DNA of 64,000 nucleotides from assembly GCA_030789695.1 (NCBI GenBank), contig CM061142.1:352445486-352509485 (forward strand), in the 5' to 3' direction. A program made the position numbers and the translations under genes. Shown in pieces: positions 33,663 through 44,887 of the stretch (position 1 is its first letter; every line of letters begins with the position of its first letter). The notes under the pieces are model-generated. The model saw only the letters and a list, made by a program, of their open reading frames with translations. It was not told the DNA's origin and made no database searches. This stretch comes from Scilla litardierei (taxonomy: Eukaryota > Streptophyta > Magnoliopsida > Asparagales > Asparagaceae).

Positions 33663-34095
33663 CCTTGTTTTCTGCTGTTTGTCTTCGTTTGGGCTCTAAA
33701 CTCTGTTTTTCTTCCTCCAGTCGATTTCATCTTCCTCCTAAGCATCGAGCGCCTTCCTGGGGCGCTCCTCGTCGCCTCGTTCATCCTCTTAATGATGCGT
33801 ACCTCGTTCTCCAATCCTGTCATGGAAAATAGGACCCGTTATCACAAGATTTTTGGGCGAACGACTCAAAACACTAAAAATTTCTAAAACAAAAAAAAAG
33901 AAAAGTAAAAATAAAGCTATAACCGTCGGGTTGCCTCCCGAAAAGCGCTCGTTTAAGGTCGTGAGCTCGACCCCCTTTGATTTTCAATTAATGCGGGATG
34001 TTTGGTGCATATGAGATGCACCCGTCAAATTTTCCGGGGAGAACGCTTGGATTCGAAAGTTGCGGCGACGTGTTCTCCCTCGGTGGTCTCTCGTC
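33663..34095 (-). other. Spacer where pol should be in ATH-2
   Basis: No RT, RNase H or integrase sequence. It contains the gggttgcctcccga motif near 33928, also found in ATH-1 at about 5829. Protease therefore leads almost directly to the post-pol region, so the pol deletion is shared by the family. Confidence 0.6.
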
Positions 34096-36756
34096 TCAAA
34101 TAGTGTTGGGGGGTGGCTCCCCCAAGCTAGCGTTTGCTCCGGTCCTCGGCTTCACCGGTGACGCCGATTTCCGTGCCGGCGGGGCTTTCTTCGGAGACTT
34201 TAATTTCGAGAGCTTGCAGAGCTCTCGAATCCTTGCGACATCAGCGTCGCCTTCATCAATTTCAGCGGAGAAGTCGGGGGAATCATTTATCTTCTCATCT
34301 TGGCCTAAATCCGACCCTTCCTCGAAATCCTCCTTGAATAGAGCGCCGATCGAATGGGGGATCGCCTCCTCAATTACCTCGTCAAGGAGGTCCATATAGT
34401 CTAGCTCCTCGTGATAAGGCATGTGTTTCATTGCCTTAGGAATGTGAAGATCCACCTCGATGTTGCCGACGTTCAATGTTAGGGTACCTTCTCGCACGTC
34501 GACAATGACTCCGGCGGTGGCGAGGAACGGGCGTCCAAGTATCAATGACGTATCTCCCTCCTCTTTAACATCCATGATCACGAAGTCACATGGCAAACAT
34601 ATGCCCCCCGGGACTTGTAGCGGGATGTCCTCTGCGATCCCTACTGGCCTTGTGATCTGTCCATCGGCTAATTGTATACGCATGTCGGTGGGCTTCAATT
34701 TCGTCCCGGTGTTTAGCCTTAGGAACATGGAGAGAGGCATGAGGCTAACACTAGCCCCTAAATCCACCAACGCCTTTTGTAGAGGGACGCCGCCCAAGGT
34801 GCAAGGAATTAGAAAACTCCCCGGGTCTTTGAATTTAGCCGGCTCCTTCTCTCTCTTGGTGAACCAAGAGCCCTCCTCGGCGAGCATAATTTTCTCCTTC
34901 CTCTTTCTCCCCGAAATCAAATCCTTTAAAAATTTAGCATATGTGGGGATTTCCACGATGGCGTCGAGGAAGGGAATGTTGAGGCTAACCCCTCTCAGAT
35001 ACTCGAGAAATTTTGCTAGCCTTTTCTCCATTTTTGCTCTAGCAAGCCTCTGGGGGAATGGGACCGGTGGCATGAAGCGCCTCTCCTCAATCAATTGCTC
35101 CGCCCTAGATTTCTCCTTTTCTTGAGGCTCTTTCTCCCTCTCAACTTCAACTACCGGCTCAATTGGCTCTACATTCTCCTCCACGGGCTCCTCAGTAGGA
35201 ATCATGGCGGGGGTGGTGTCCTTCCTGCCTCTAGTTGTAACGGCAACCACGGCATTGATGTGGCCGGTGTTGCCCTGTGGGTTTTGCTCGGGTTAAGCCG
35301 GCAATTGTTGAGTATTTCGATTGAGCATTGCCAATTGCTCCGAGATTTGTGCCACAATGGTTGTAAGGGAGTCTTGGCCCGCCTTCAAGGAAGCATTGAC
35401 CTTCTTTTGCTCGACCATGAACTCCTCCACTCTAGCTTCGAAGTCGGATCGTTGTTGAGCTTGTGGAGGGTTTTGATTTCTCCACCCTTGATTGTATCCG
35501 GGCGGCCTATAGGGTGGAACTTGTTGCTTTGGTTGGAAATTTTGTTGTGAAGGCCCCCTCGGTGGATAGTGTTGTTGTTGGGGTGGTGGTGGTGGTCGAG
35601 CTTGTTGAGGTGGTTGTTGCGGCGGGTTTAAAGCTCCTTCATTGTTGGCATAAGAGAAACTGGGATGGTTTCTTGTGGCCGGATTGGCCCAATATCCTTG
35701 GTTCCCCGCGACATATTGAACTTGCTCAAAGGATCCCTCTCCTTGCTCTCCTCCCAAATACATAGCTTGAGATTGGTCTTGCCAATCACACATTTGATTC
35801 GTTGGTGCGGATGTGGAAGGGGTTCCTTGGGGCTCCGTGATAAACTTCTCCAGTCTCTCCACTACCTTGTGGAGAGAATCAAACTTGCTTGTCAGCTCCG
35901 CTACGGCCTTCGCCTCGTAGATGCTAGTTGGCTTCAAGGAGGACGTAGAGTGTCCTCGCTCATCGCCCCATTGTTGATTGTTTGAGGCCATCTCCTCAAT
36001 TAGGGCCGTAGCTTCTTCGGGAGTCTTTGATAAGATGGCACCATTCGCCGCGGCATCAATAATTTGCTTGGTCCCCGGTTGGAGACCATTGTAGAAGCTA
36101 TGAACTAGCTCCCAATCTTCAATGCTATGGTGCGGGCACTGGTGCTGCAGATCTTTGAAACGCTCCCAAGCCTCATAGAGCGTCTCTTGGGGTCCTTTCT
36201 TGAAGGACATAAGAGCGCTCCGAATCTTTACAGTCTTGGAGGGCGGATAGAACTTGTCAATGAATGCACTCGCCAACTCGTCCCATGTGGTAAAGACTCC
36301 CTCAGCTTGCGTCCTCAACCAATAAAGTGCCTTGTCCTTTAGTGTGAAGGGGAAGAGACGCAGTCTGATGGCATCGATGGAGACCCCCGTCATCTGAAAT
36401 GTGGCGCACTTCGACAAAAATAGCTGGATGTGGTAGTCGGGATTTTCATGGGCATTCCCATGAAATGGATCCTGCTGCATCAGAACCACTAGTCCAGTCT
36501 TCAGCTCAAAGTTCTTGTCAGCCGCCAACTCCGGTATGGCAATAGATGAAGTCGTAGAAGAGGTCTTAGGCCGGAGCCTATCTCGAATAGAAATAATCCT
36601 CGCCATTCTTGCCGCTAATTGTTCCGCAGTTTCCGGGTTGGTCATAAACCTCCCTTCCGGATCTTTTCTTCTCTCCGCTCTGATTCTCCACGCAGTACGC
36701 TCAATCTCGGGATCAAATAATATAGCTTCAGGGTCCGCCGTTGATCTCATGTTCAT
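34096..36756 (-). pseudogene. ATH-2 gag-protease, one in-frame TAA
   Basis: The 36756-35293 gag piece (487 aa) begins MNMRSTADPEAILFDPEIE. It contains the gypsy retrotransposon Gag domain at residues about 110-250 (core ALYWLRTQAEG and FKKGPQETLYEAWERF) and a Gln/Pro-rich C-terminus with no visible zinc knuckle. A TAA at 35293-35295 separates it from the protease part in the same frame (35250-34096). That part has the retroviral-type aspartic protease site ALVDLGASVSLMPLS and the downstream motifs CDFVIMDVKEEGD and LILGRPF. If the TAA is suppressed or recent, the two could be one polyprotein. TAT-C is inserted 7 bp upstream of the ATG. Confidence 0.8.
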
Positions 36757-36763
36757 GCACGGG

Positions 36764-37720
36764 TGATACGTCTATTTTGCAAAGGCCCAACAACATAGGC
36801 CCAGAAGCACAGACCACCGAAAGAAGCCCGAAAGATACGAGCCCGGATGCCCGACCGCCGATCGGAAGCCCATCTGCGCGGTCAGGCCCGCCCGGCAAAG
36901 CCCCGTAGGGAGCCCCCAAATATCGATCCGACCCGGCCCCAATAACGCACGAGTCACTCACCCACTCCAGCGATAACCGTTCCCCCGATCCCGTTGCCAC
37001 TTAATGGCTATTATGGGGAGGTGCTGGTATGGCGCAGGGAGCGGCGACGGGGGGGCGGATTGAGGGGGCACGATCGAGGGCAGACAAGCGACGTGGGTCG
37101 GGGGCAATCACGGCGGGAGGTCTATAAAAGGGTTAGAAGGACGACTGGACAAGGGACCGCATCTCAGGTATCTAAAACCTAAGGTACTCCATCAACGACC
37201 TTGTTCCCCCATTTCATCTCCTTCCTCCCCCGATCGCGCCGTGAGACGCCGTTCCGATCTCCTCTCGAGTCGAACCATCTCCGCCGGGCCTCCTCTTTCA
37301 GATCACTGTCTGACTTAGGCATCGGAGGGGATTTGGCCGGAACCAAGGTCCGGCCCCCTAACGAGCGTTCTCGTCTACGCAGGAGGACATCAGATCCACG
37401 GGCCGAGGCTTCCTCTCCGCCCCATGCCGACCACGTAACCAGCTGGACGAACGAGGCTACCCCTCGTCGTCCGACCGCCGAGGCCGAGCACGTCTGACCG
37501 AGGCCGAGCGTCTCAACCCGGGCCGAGGCTTCCCCTCGCCCAACCGACGACCGAGGACCCCGATTCGACCCAGCCGACGCGCTCCACGCAGTCTGCAACT
37601 CCGACTCGCGCCTCGTCTGCACCGACTCGACACACCCGAGGGACCCAAGCGGACCCCTTGACCACGTTGACCGGGTTGCCCACGGTCAACGCTTTTGTAG
37701 TAAGAAAACACTCTGAAACA
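36764..37720 (+). repeat. TAT-C 5' LTR
   Basis: 957 bp from TGATACGTCTATTTTGC to CTCTGAAACA, GC-rich. The TATA box is TATAAAAG at about 37123-37130. Repeated GAGGCCGAGC-like motifs occur near 37400-37530. Confidence 0.93.
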
Positions 37721-37722
37721 TC

Positions 37723-37740
37723 TGGCGCCGTCTGTGGGAA
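37723..37740 (+). other. TAT-C primer binding site
   Basis: TGGCGCCGTCTGTGGGAA, two bases after the LTR; this is the typical PBS of Tat-lineage plant gypsy elements and fixes the plus orientation. Confidence 0.88.
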
Positions 37741-37778
37741 CGACAAATTGTCCCACGAAGAAGCAAACCACACCCGTA

Positions 37779-39413
37779 ATGGCACGAGCCAGCAACGAAA
37801 GGAAACGCATGCCCCCCATCCCGGAGGAGGGGAATGGCGCTTCCAACGGCAACCTCGAAGGCACGCCCGTCAACAATCACCCCGCCCCCACAACTGAAGA
37901 GATTGGCGGGTCAGAACTGGCCACACAGGGACAACTCCGTGCCCTGGCCCAGGACACCAACGCGAACATCCAGACGCTGGTCGCGGCAGTACAGCAGCTC
38001 GTCAGCACTGCGCCAGCTAACGGGGGCGCATTGGGCGACGACCATCGTTGGGCGGGGGGTCCCCCGCTCTTACGATCCGCTGTGGTCGACGACCACGGGA
38101 ACCAAAGACCGAACGCGGAGCGTCGGTTCACGTTGTCCGGCTCCCGCCAGGCGAGATCACACGCCTCCTCCCCTCATCGTGAGAGGAGCCGAAGAGAAAC
38201 TGAAGGCATGGGGGACGAATCGGTGACCGCGTCGTCTCGTCGACCACGGTCACCCCACCGCAGGAGAAGCAATCAACACCACTCGAGAGACCGATCGCGG
38301 CGGAGCGGGAGCTCCCGCCGGAGGAGCCGGGAACGCCGGGTCTGCCCGTCCCCCAGTGTGGCGAGGGCCGTGGAGCCAGCCCCGCCGGCGCCTGTGCCCC
38401 CTCCACCACCGAACGAACCGGAGGCAGACGGGTGTCGAACCCCCGGAGGCATCCACGGAGACCGGTGCCCCCTATCACGGAGGATAACCGACACGCGGGT
38501 CCCCTCTCAATTCAAGCTCCCGGCGCTGGGGAAGTACGACGGGATAGGGGACCCGGGAAACCACGTGATGGACTACGTGGGGGACATGTCCTTCCAAGGA
38601 GCCGACGATGACCTGCTCTGCCGAGGCTTCTATTCTACTCTCAGGGGAGCGGCGAGGACCTGGTACCGCAGCCTACCCAGCCGCTCCATCAACAGCTTCG
38701 AGGAACTCACCCAGCTGTTCTGTAAACAGTTCATGGCAGGGAGACAGGTAAAGCCTGATGCTGAACATCTGTTTAACATAGTGCAGGGCCCAGCCGAGCC
38801 GCTCCGACAGTTCATGTGCCGCTTCAACGCGGAAAGGCTGAACGTGAACAGCCCCCCCGACCTGGTTGTCCAAACGGCCCTTAAGAAAGGGCTACGCCAT
38901 AGAGGCCTTAAGAAATCTCTTCACAACGATCCCCCGAAGGACCTCCCAGGGATCATGGCGAGGGCCGAGCGCTTCATGTTGACCGAGGAGACCTTGGCCA
39001 TTGAGGCAGGAAAGGCCCCTCGGGGGACCAAGCGCGGCGACAGCGGGCGAGGCAGCCCCGAGGGGTACCGGACCGAGAAGAGGCCGAGAAACAGGCAGCG
39101 AGGAGAGGGTACGAGGGACGCCACCCCAGACGCCGTCCTCGCTCAAGTACAGAAGGAAGAGCGCGTCGATCGCCCCCCACCGAAAGCAAAAAGAGGTGGG
39201 AAGAATGGGTAGAAGTACTGCAAGTACCACAAGGACAATGGCCACGACACTGAAGACTGCTGGCACTTAAAGAAGGACATTGAGAAGCTGATGAGCCGGG
39301 GGCACGCCAGGAGTTTAGCCGACGAGCCGGCCCACGGAGAAGGGACCTCCATGCAGCCGGACAAGGGGAAGAAGATCAACACCGTCCAAGGACCCCTCCG
39401 CATCATAGAGTGA
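37779..39413 (+). pseudogene. TAT-C gag, TAG before the zinc-knuckle-like tail
   Basis: Gag of a Tat-lineage element. The ATG at 37779 is preferred because the upstream in-frame ATG at 37734 overlaps the PBS. The N-terminal third is charged and Arg/Ser-rich. Residues about 250-390 form the retrotransposon Gag domain (FKLPALGKYDGIGDP, GAARTWYRSLPSRSI, FNAERLNV). A TAG at 39210-39212 interrupts the frame. After it the same frame gives the C/H/H/C zinc-knuckle-like segment (CKYHKDNGHDTEDCWHL) and a stop at 39411. Whether the TAG is read through is unknown. No protease follows. Confidence 0.8.
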
Positions 39414-39640
39414 GCGGGCGAGGACTCTCCCCCCAGTCGTAGCCTAGTCCGAGGGGATTATCTAGGTTTACATCCCTCTGTCTAGCCTTATTTCCTTTTT
39501 CCTTTCCTCCAAATGTACTAGTCCGACAGGACTCTTAAGAGTACAATTGCATTCCCTTTTGTCTTTGCTTAATCTTCGACGGAATCAACGTTTCACTAAG
39601 GGTGCAAAAGGATGAAGACCGCCGCCTCACTGGAAGGGGA
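39414..39640 (+). other. Spacer between TAT-C gag and tandem array
   Basis: About 230 bp with no gene, C/T-rich near 39470-39560. Confidence 0.4.
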
Positions 39641-40449
39641 GGGGGAGCTTCGCCCTCGCCGACCAACTCCTGCGCTCATAAGTCTGGGGGCAATTCCCCC
39701 CACCAGCGCGGACGCCGACCGGTCTTGAGCCGAAGAGCTTCGCCCTCGCCGACCAACTCCTGCGCTCACAAGTCTGGGGGCAATTCCCCCAGCCAGCGCG
39801 GACGCCGACCGGTCCTAATTCGAGGAGCTTTGCCCTCGCCGACCGACTCCTGCGCTCATGAGTCTGGGGGCAATTCCCCCAGCCGGCGCGGACGCCGACT
39901 GGTCCTAAGCCGAGGAGCTTTGCCCTCGCCGACCAACTCCTGCGCTCACAAGTCTGGGGGCAATTCCCCCAGCCAGCGCGGACGCCGACCGGTCCTAAGT
40001 CAAGGAGCTTTGCCCTCGTCGACCGACTCCTGCGCTCATGAGTCTGGGGGCAATTCCCCCAGCCGGCGCGGACGCTGACTGGTCCTAAGCCGAGGAGCTT
40101 TGCCATCACCGACCAACTCCTGCGCTCATAAGTCTGGGGGCAATTCCCCCAGCCAGCGAGGACACCGACCGGTCCTAAGCCGAGGAGCTTTGCCCTCGCC
40201 GACCAACTCCTGCGCTCGAAGGTCTGGGGGCAATTCCTCCCGGCCAGCGCAGACGCCGACCGGTCCTAAGCCGAGGAGCTTTGCCCTCGTCGACCGACTC
40301 CTGCGCTCGTAAGTCTGGGGCAACTCCCCAGCCAGCACGGACGCCGACCGGTCCTAAGCCGAGGAGCTTCACCCTCGCCGACCGACTCCACCGCTCGGGA
40401 ATTTGGAGGCAATTCCCCCAGCCAGCTCGGGCGTCAACCAGTCCTAGGC
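39641..40449 (+). repeat. Tandem array in TAT-C, 9 units of 90 bp
   Basis: Each unit begins gagctttgccctcgccgac and contains tctgggggcaattcccccagcc. Units start at about 39641, 39731, 39821, 39911, 40001, 40091, 40181, 40271 and 40360. Because 90 is a multiple of three, long frames stay open on both strands, but these are not genes. The unit carries a self-complementary tgggggcaattccccca core. Tandem arrays between gag/pol and the LTR are common in Tat-lineage elements. Confidence 0.92.
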
Positions 40450-40835
40450 CGAGGACGAGGCAACAAAGCAAAATACGCGAAAAGTCCGAGTAAGTCAATT
40501 TCATTTATAACAGTTAACCAAGGTACAAAAGTATGTCTTATCTACAGGGAATCGAAGACTGAGGGAACCTCTCAGCAAATAATCCACTCTCGACGGACAA
40601 CAAAGTTCGTCACCAACAGAAACTAGGGCGACACCGACAGAGCGAAATTTGTTGGCTAAGGACCCAAAGTTGCCGGCCTCAGCGAACATCCATGCAACCA
40701 GCAATTATTGGCTCTGAAGCAGGGAGTCGATAGCGAAGCCGAAGGAGATGGCCGGGGCAGGGGTCCATTTCAAGTAGACTGGCCCAAACCGAAGCGGATG
40801 CTAAAAAATTGGAGGATAAGGCCAGAGGGGACGAC
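40450..40835. other. Short spacer after the 90-bp array
   Basis: About 390 bp between the array and the inferred stop of the antisense gene. It holds no credible gene; the annotated open frame here is the shifted tail of exon 3. Confidence 0.4.
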
Positions 40836-42987
40836 TTAGGGAGCCCGGGCTCGAGAGGACACATCCTCGGGCGCTTCGCCCTGCTCGGAGCGAGGGGGAT
40901 CGACAAACGGGGGAGCTTGCCGAACGCGCTCCGCACAATCCCGGAAGGAAGACTGGACGACTTCGACAATCCGAGGGGCGATGAGGTCTTCATACGTACC
41001 GAAGGCCTCCCTGAAAACCTTGAAGATCTTCTCCCCAGGGTCCCGACGACACCCCTCTCCACCTCCTCCGCAAGCCGTGCCACCTGACGCCGATCCGACA
41101 GTTCCCTCTGAAGCTCCTCCCTCTCTAGGCGGAACGACTCCGCCGCCTCCTCGGCTGACTGCCGAGCGTCCTCCAACTTTCCCTGGAGGTCACCCACTCG
41201 TCCCTCCAGCTCGGCAACACGAAGCTTAAGATGCCGAGACTCCATCTGAGCCTCCGTCATAGCTACCTCCGCCGCCCCGGCCCACTCGTGGGCCCTCACA
41301 GAGGACTCCTCCAGCTCCCTCAAACGGACGGCTCGACGTTGCAACTCAACAGCGAGCGTTGAACCCTGAAAGACGAGACATGAGCCAGGAAGAGAGTGAA
41401 AGGAAGGGAAGGACTGTAGAATAGCCGAACCTGTTGGAGGGCCCAGACCAAGGAGTCCGACACCTTGTCGGCGGGGATCTTCTCGAGGAGACTGCGGTCC
41501 CGGGGAAGGACGGAGCCCTCAGCAACCTGCTGGGCCAAGGCTCGGTCGACAAACACCGAACTCCCGGGGGTGACATCGAGGGAAGCCATATTGCTCGCCA
41601 ACAGGGTTCCGATCCCCGGTGATATAGGCAAGGACGCTGCGACGGGGGTGGTTGTCAGGGCCACCAGAAGATCCCCAGTGGTCGCCGCCGGGGGCGCGGA
41701 GCACACCGGACTGGAGGGATCCACATCTCCCTTCCTCCTTTTCCCTCCGCGAGGCTCGGCAGGCACCGAAGGGGAACGTTTCCGCCCCGCACCATCTCCA
41801 CCCTCGGGGACGAGAGGGGAGACGCCAAGTGCAGGAGGGATTGCACCGGTCCCGTCGTTACCCCCCGCCACTTGGGCTGGAGGGATGGATACGGCCCTCG
41901 CGACCCCCCCGGGGAGGAGATCGCCAGAAGAAGAGGCGGGAGGCACGGCCACCACCCTGCCCACGGGGGGCTCGGCTCGGCGCACCTCCTCCTCAACTGT
42001 TCGCCGAGGCGCCCTTCCGGAGGTACTGCACCGGTTCCGAGCGACTCTGCGACGGATCAGCTCATCAACATCACGGGTGAACTCGTGACCAGCCATTCCT
42101 GCAAGGGAAACCGAAATCAGGGTAAGCTACGGGGCAACCCAGGACTGAAAAAGCGACCTACCCGGAGACCACAAGACGGCCTTTAAGAGTAGGTCGTCCA
42201 ACAAAGACCAGATGGATTTCGCCTCCAGGGGGAGGGTCGACAGCAGCTCGGCGGCCGCCTGATCCGCCTCATAGAGGGGTAGCGCTGAGTCGGGCCGGAC
42301 CGACCCGCCCCAGCCTGTCAGAATTTGGGCACCCTCCAGGAAGATCACGAAGACATAATTCGAGCTCCAATTCCCCGACCAGCGGGGTAGCCCGATCAGG
42401 CATTCCCTCCTCGAGCGGGCTCGAATTTGCAACCATGACCCCGGGCCGACCGTCTGGATATGATAAAAGTAGAAGAGAAGGGGGAGAGACGGCTCCAGAC
42501 CACGGGTATGGCAGAGCATCGCGAAGCCCGTCAGAACTGCAATCGAACAGGGGGTGAACTGGCAAAGGGGCACCATGAGATACTCCATGACCTGGATGAG
42601 GAAGGGATTGAGCGGGAAACGAAGACCCAGGCGGAACATCTCGACATAGACGCCGACCTCATTGTTCCTCGGAAGGCAGATCCGCTCATCGACGAATGGA
42701 ACTCGAACATCATACGGATAGCAGAGATACCCTTCCCGACTCTCCGTGGACACTGAAGGAAGGGTCCCCGACGGCGTTCGGAGGATAATCGGGGGTACAT
42801 TAAGCCGCACGGCAGCCGATGCCACATCGACGTCGACGAAATCCGGGAAGAGCTTCCCCTTTCTCTTATCTCGAGGGGGACGACTCCCAGAGGAGGAACC
42901 TGATCCCACAAGCCGGGTCTCGCCCCGCCTCAACTCAGGAGGATCCCTCGCCCCTTGGCCTAAACCACCTATCCTAAGAGCAGCCAT
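40836..42987 (-). pseudogene. TAT-C antisense gene (putative gypsy-type transposon protein), 3 exons, one frameshift
   Basis: Runs opposite to the element. Exon 1 is 42987-42162 (286-codon frame with the putative gypsy-type transposon domain, e.g. VPFVDERICLPRNNE, FRLGLRFPLNPFL). Intron 1 is 42161-42099 (GTAGGT...TTGCAG). Exon 2 is 42098-41431 (GRKRSPS and GGKRRKGD basic NLS-like clusters). Intron 2 is 41430-41366 (GTTCGG...TTTCAG). Exon 3 begins at 41365 with a long coiled coil (about 41340-41060). Both junctions keep the frame. Near 41045 the reading shifts: the alternative frame encodes a conserved-looking tail (VFREAFGTYEDL) ending at a TAA at 40836-40838, so one small indel breaks it. 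Function unknown; nuclear location inferred. Confidence 0.72.
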
Positions 42988-43130
42988 AATATGGGAGTAA
43001 GAAAGGAGTTACCTTTTTTGATTAATTTGGAGAAGACAAGGAAACGAAGGCGGCGGGAGACTCCAAGTTGCGGAAAGCCTAGGACAGAGGGAAGAGCGAG
43101 GAAGAAGTGGGATCCACGCAGCTGGGGATC

Positions 43131-43138
43131 TTATATAC
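43131..43138 (-). promoter_or_regulatory. TATA box of the TAT-C antisense gene
   Basis: Minus strand TATATAAG, about 145 bp upstream of the exon 1 ATG at 42987, at normal plant promoter spacing. It lies inside the element, between the antisense gene and the 3' LTR. Confidence 0.6.
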
Positions 43139-43359
43139 CAGACTCAGGAGCGAATTCAAAGCGCCTGACAGGGACGCGTGGCAGGCCTCGAAGAACCGGC
43201 GGCGTTTCGAAATCGGCGCCAAAGGAAGTCCAATCGATCCGCCTCATCATTACCTTCATTTATAACCGCGCCTCGACTGACGCGCCACTCGGAACCCCAG
43301 GAGTCACATCGGTCGAACCGAACCGGCCAAGGCCGATCGGCCCCACCGATGGGGGCAAT

Positions 43360-44322
43360 TGATACGTCTATTTTGCAAAGGCCCAACAACATAGGCCCAG
43401 AAGCACAGCCCACCGAAAGAAGCCCGAAAGATACGAGCCTGGATGCCAGACCGCCGATCGGAAGCCCATCTGCGCGGTCAGGCCCGCCCGGCAAAGCCCC
43501 GTAGGGAGCCCCCAAATATCGAACCGACCCGGCCCCGATAACGCACGAGTCACTCACCCACTCCAGCGATAACCGTTCCCCCGATCCTGTTGCCACTTAA
43601 TGGCTGTTATGGGGAGGTGCTGGTATGGCGCAGGGAGCGGTGACGGGGGGGGCGGGGGCGGATTGAGGGGGCACGATCGAGGGCAGACGAGCGACGTGGG
43701 TCGGGGGCAATCAGGCGGGAGGTCTATAAAAGGGTTAGAAGGACGACTGGACAAGGGACCGCATCTCAGGTATCTAAAACCTAAGGTACTCCATCAACGA
43801 CCTTGTTCCCCCATTTCATCTCCTTCCTCCCCCACTCGCGCCGTGAGACGCCGTTCCGATCTCCTCTCGAGTCGAACCGTCTCCGCCGGGCCTCCTCTTT
43901 CAGATCACTGTCTGACTTAGGCATCGGAGGGGATTTGGCCGGAACCAAGGTCCGGCCCCCTAACGAGCGTTCTCGTCTACGCAGGAGGACATCAGATCCA
44001 CGGGCCGAGGCTTCCTCTCCGCCCCACGCCGACCACGTAACCAGCTGGACGAATGAGGCTACCCCTCGTCGTCCGACCGCCGAGGCCGAGCACGTCCGAC
44101 CGAGGCCGAGCGTCTCAACCCGGGCCGAGGCTTCCCCTCGCCCAACCGACGACCGAGGACCCCGATTCGACCCAGCCGACGCGCTCCACGCAGTCTGCAA
44201 CTCCGACTCGCGCCTCGTCTGCACCGACTCGACACACCCGAGGGACCCAAGCGGGCCCCTTGACCATGTTGACCGGGTTGCCCACGGTCAACGCTTTTGT
44301 AGTGAGAAAACACTCTGAAACA
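43360..44322 (+). repeat. TAT-C 3' LTR
   Basis: 963 bp, same ends as the 5' LTR, with scattered substitutions and a longer G run near 43645-43660. TATA at about 43724-43731. The PPT atgggggcaat precedes it. Confidence 0.93.
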
Positions 44323-44437
44323 ACGGGAAAACAAAGTTTCAAAGAAGTGATTAGCACAATGGAAGGGTTAGGTAAAAAATAATGGAATAAAAACAAAAAG
44401 AAAGAAATAGCTAGGGTGGTAAGATCAAACGCAATCG

Positions 44438-44457
44438 CCTCCCCGGCAACGGCGCCA
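44438..44457 (-). other. ATH-2 primer binding site
   Basis: Minus strand TGGCGCCGTTGCCGGGGAGG, six bases inside the 5' LTR end; Athila-type PBS. Confidence 0.8.
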
Positions 44458-44887
44458 AAAACTTGATCGCTCCGGAATGTAAACGGCAAAAGAAAATGTT
44501 GCTAAATTGTCATCAAATCATCGAAATTGTCTACTTACCTGTCACACTCGCGACCGTGTAGTTTTACCGCAAGCGCACGGTGTAGCGGCGAGCGGGTTAT
44601 CGAACACAGGGAGGACGAATGAAAGTGCTTGCTCTGAACAACCTGGCTATTAAGAACGGAAAAGAGAGAATTTGCCTTTGGCGATCCTGTCACAATCGTC
44701 AGACAAAGTACGAAGATATCAAATCAAATAAAGACGCCTAGGGAATGGGGAATTCCCGCCACTCACCGTATTTTGTCAATGTGGTTCATTGGTATCAAAA
44801 TTGCTAGAATAAAATTTTGGATGAACTAGTTGCAACTGAATGTAATACCTAGCTCACGCTCTCTCGCTGTTGCCGGTCTATAGCTAT

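Larger units (their letters stand above)
36764..44322 (+). mobile_element. TAT-C: non-autonomous Tat-lineage Ty3/gypsy element with antisense gene, TSD ACGGG
   Basis: LTRs 36764-37720 and 43360-44322 are very similar. The TSD ACGGG is at 36759-36763 and 44323-44327. PBS 37723-37740, gag (37779-39413), a 9 x 90 bp tandem array, an antisense three-exon gene and a PPT (gatgggggcaat, before 43360). Protease, RT, RNase H and integrase are absent. Antisense extra ORFs are established for Tat-lineage elements such as Grande. It is the innermost insertion in the nest, hence the youngest of those it interrupts. Confidence 0.92.

Noticed and set aside
37179..37897. Arg/Ser-rich ORFs in the TAT-C LTR and leader, on both strands
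   Set aside because: They occur in both LTRs, overlap each other in several frames and reflect GC-rich composition.
39602..40109. Long overlapping ORFs on both strands (158 and 160 codons)
   Set aside because: They are products of the 90-bp tandem repeat, whose length is a multiple of three; repetitive translation and no domain.
39641..40449. Regular repeats resembling a CRISPR array
   Set aside because: Units are contiguous 90-bp tandem repeats without unique spacers, inside a plant retrotransposon.
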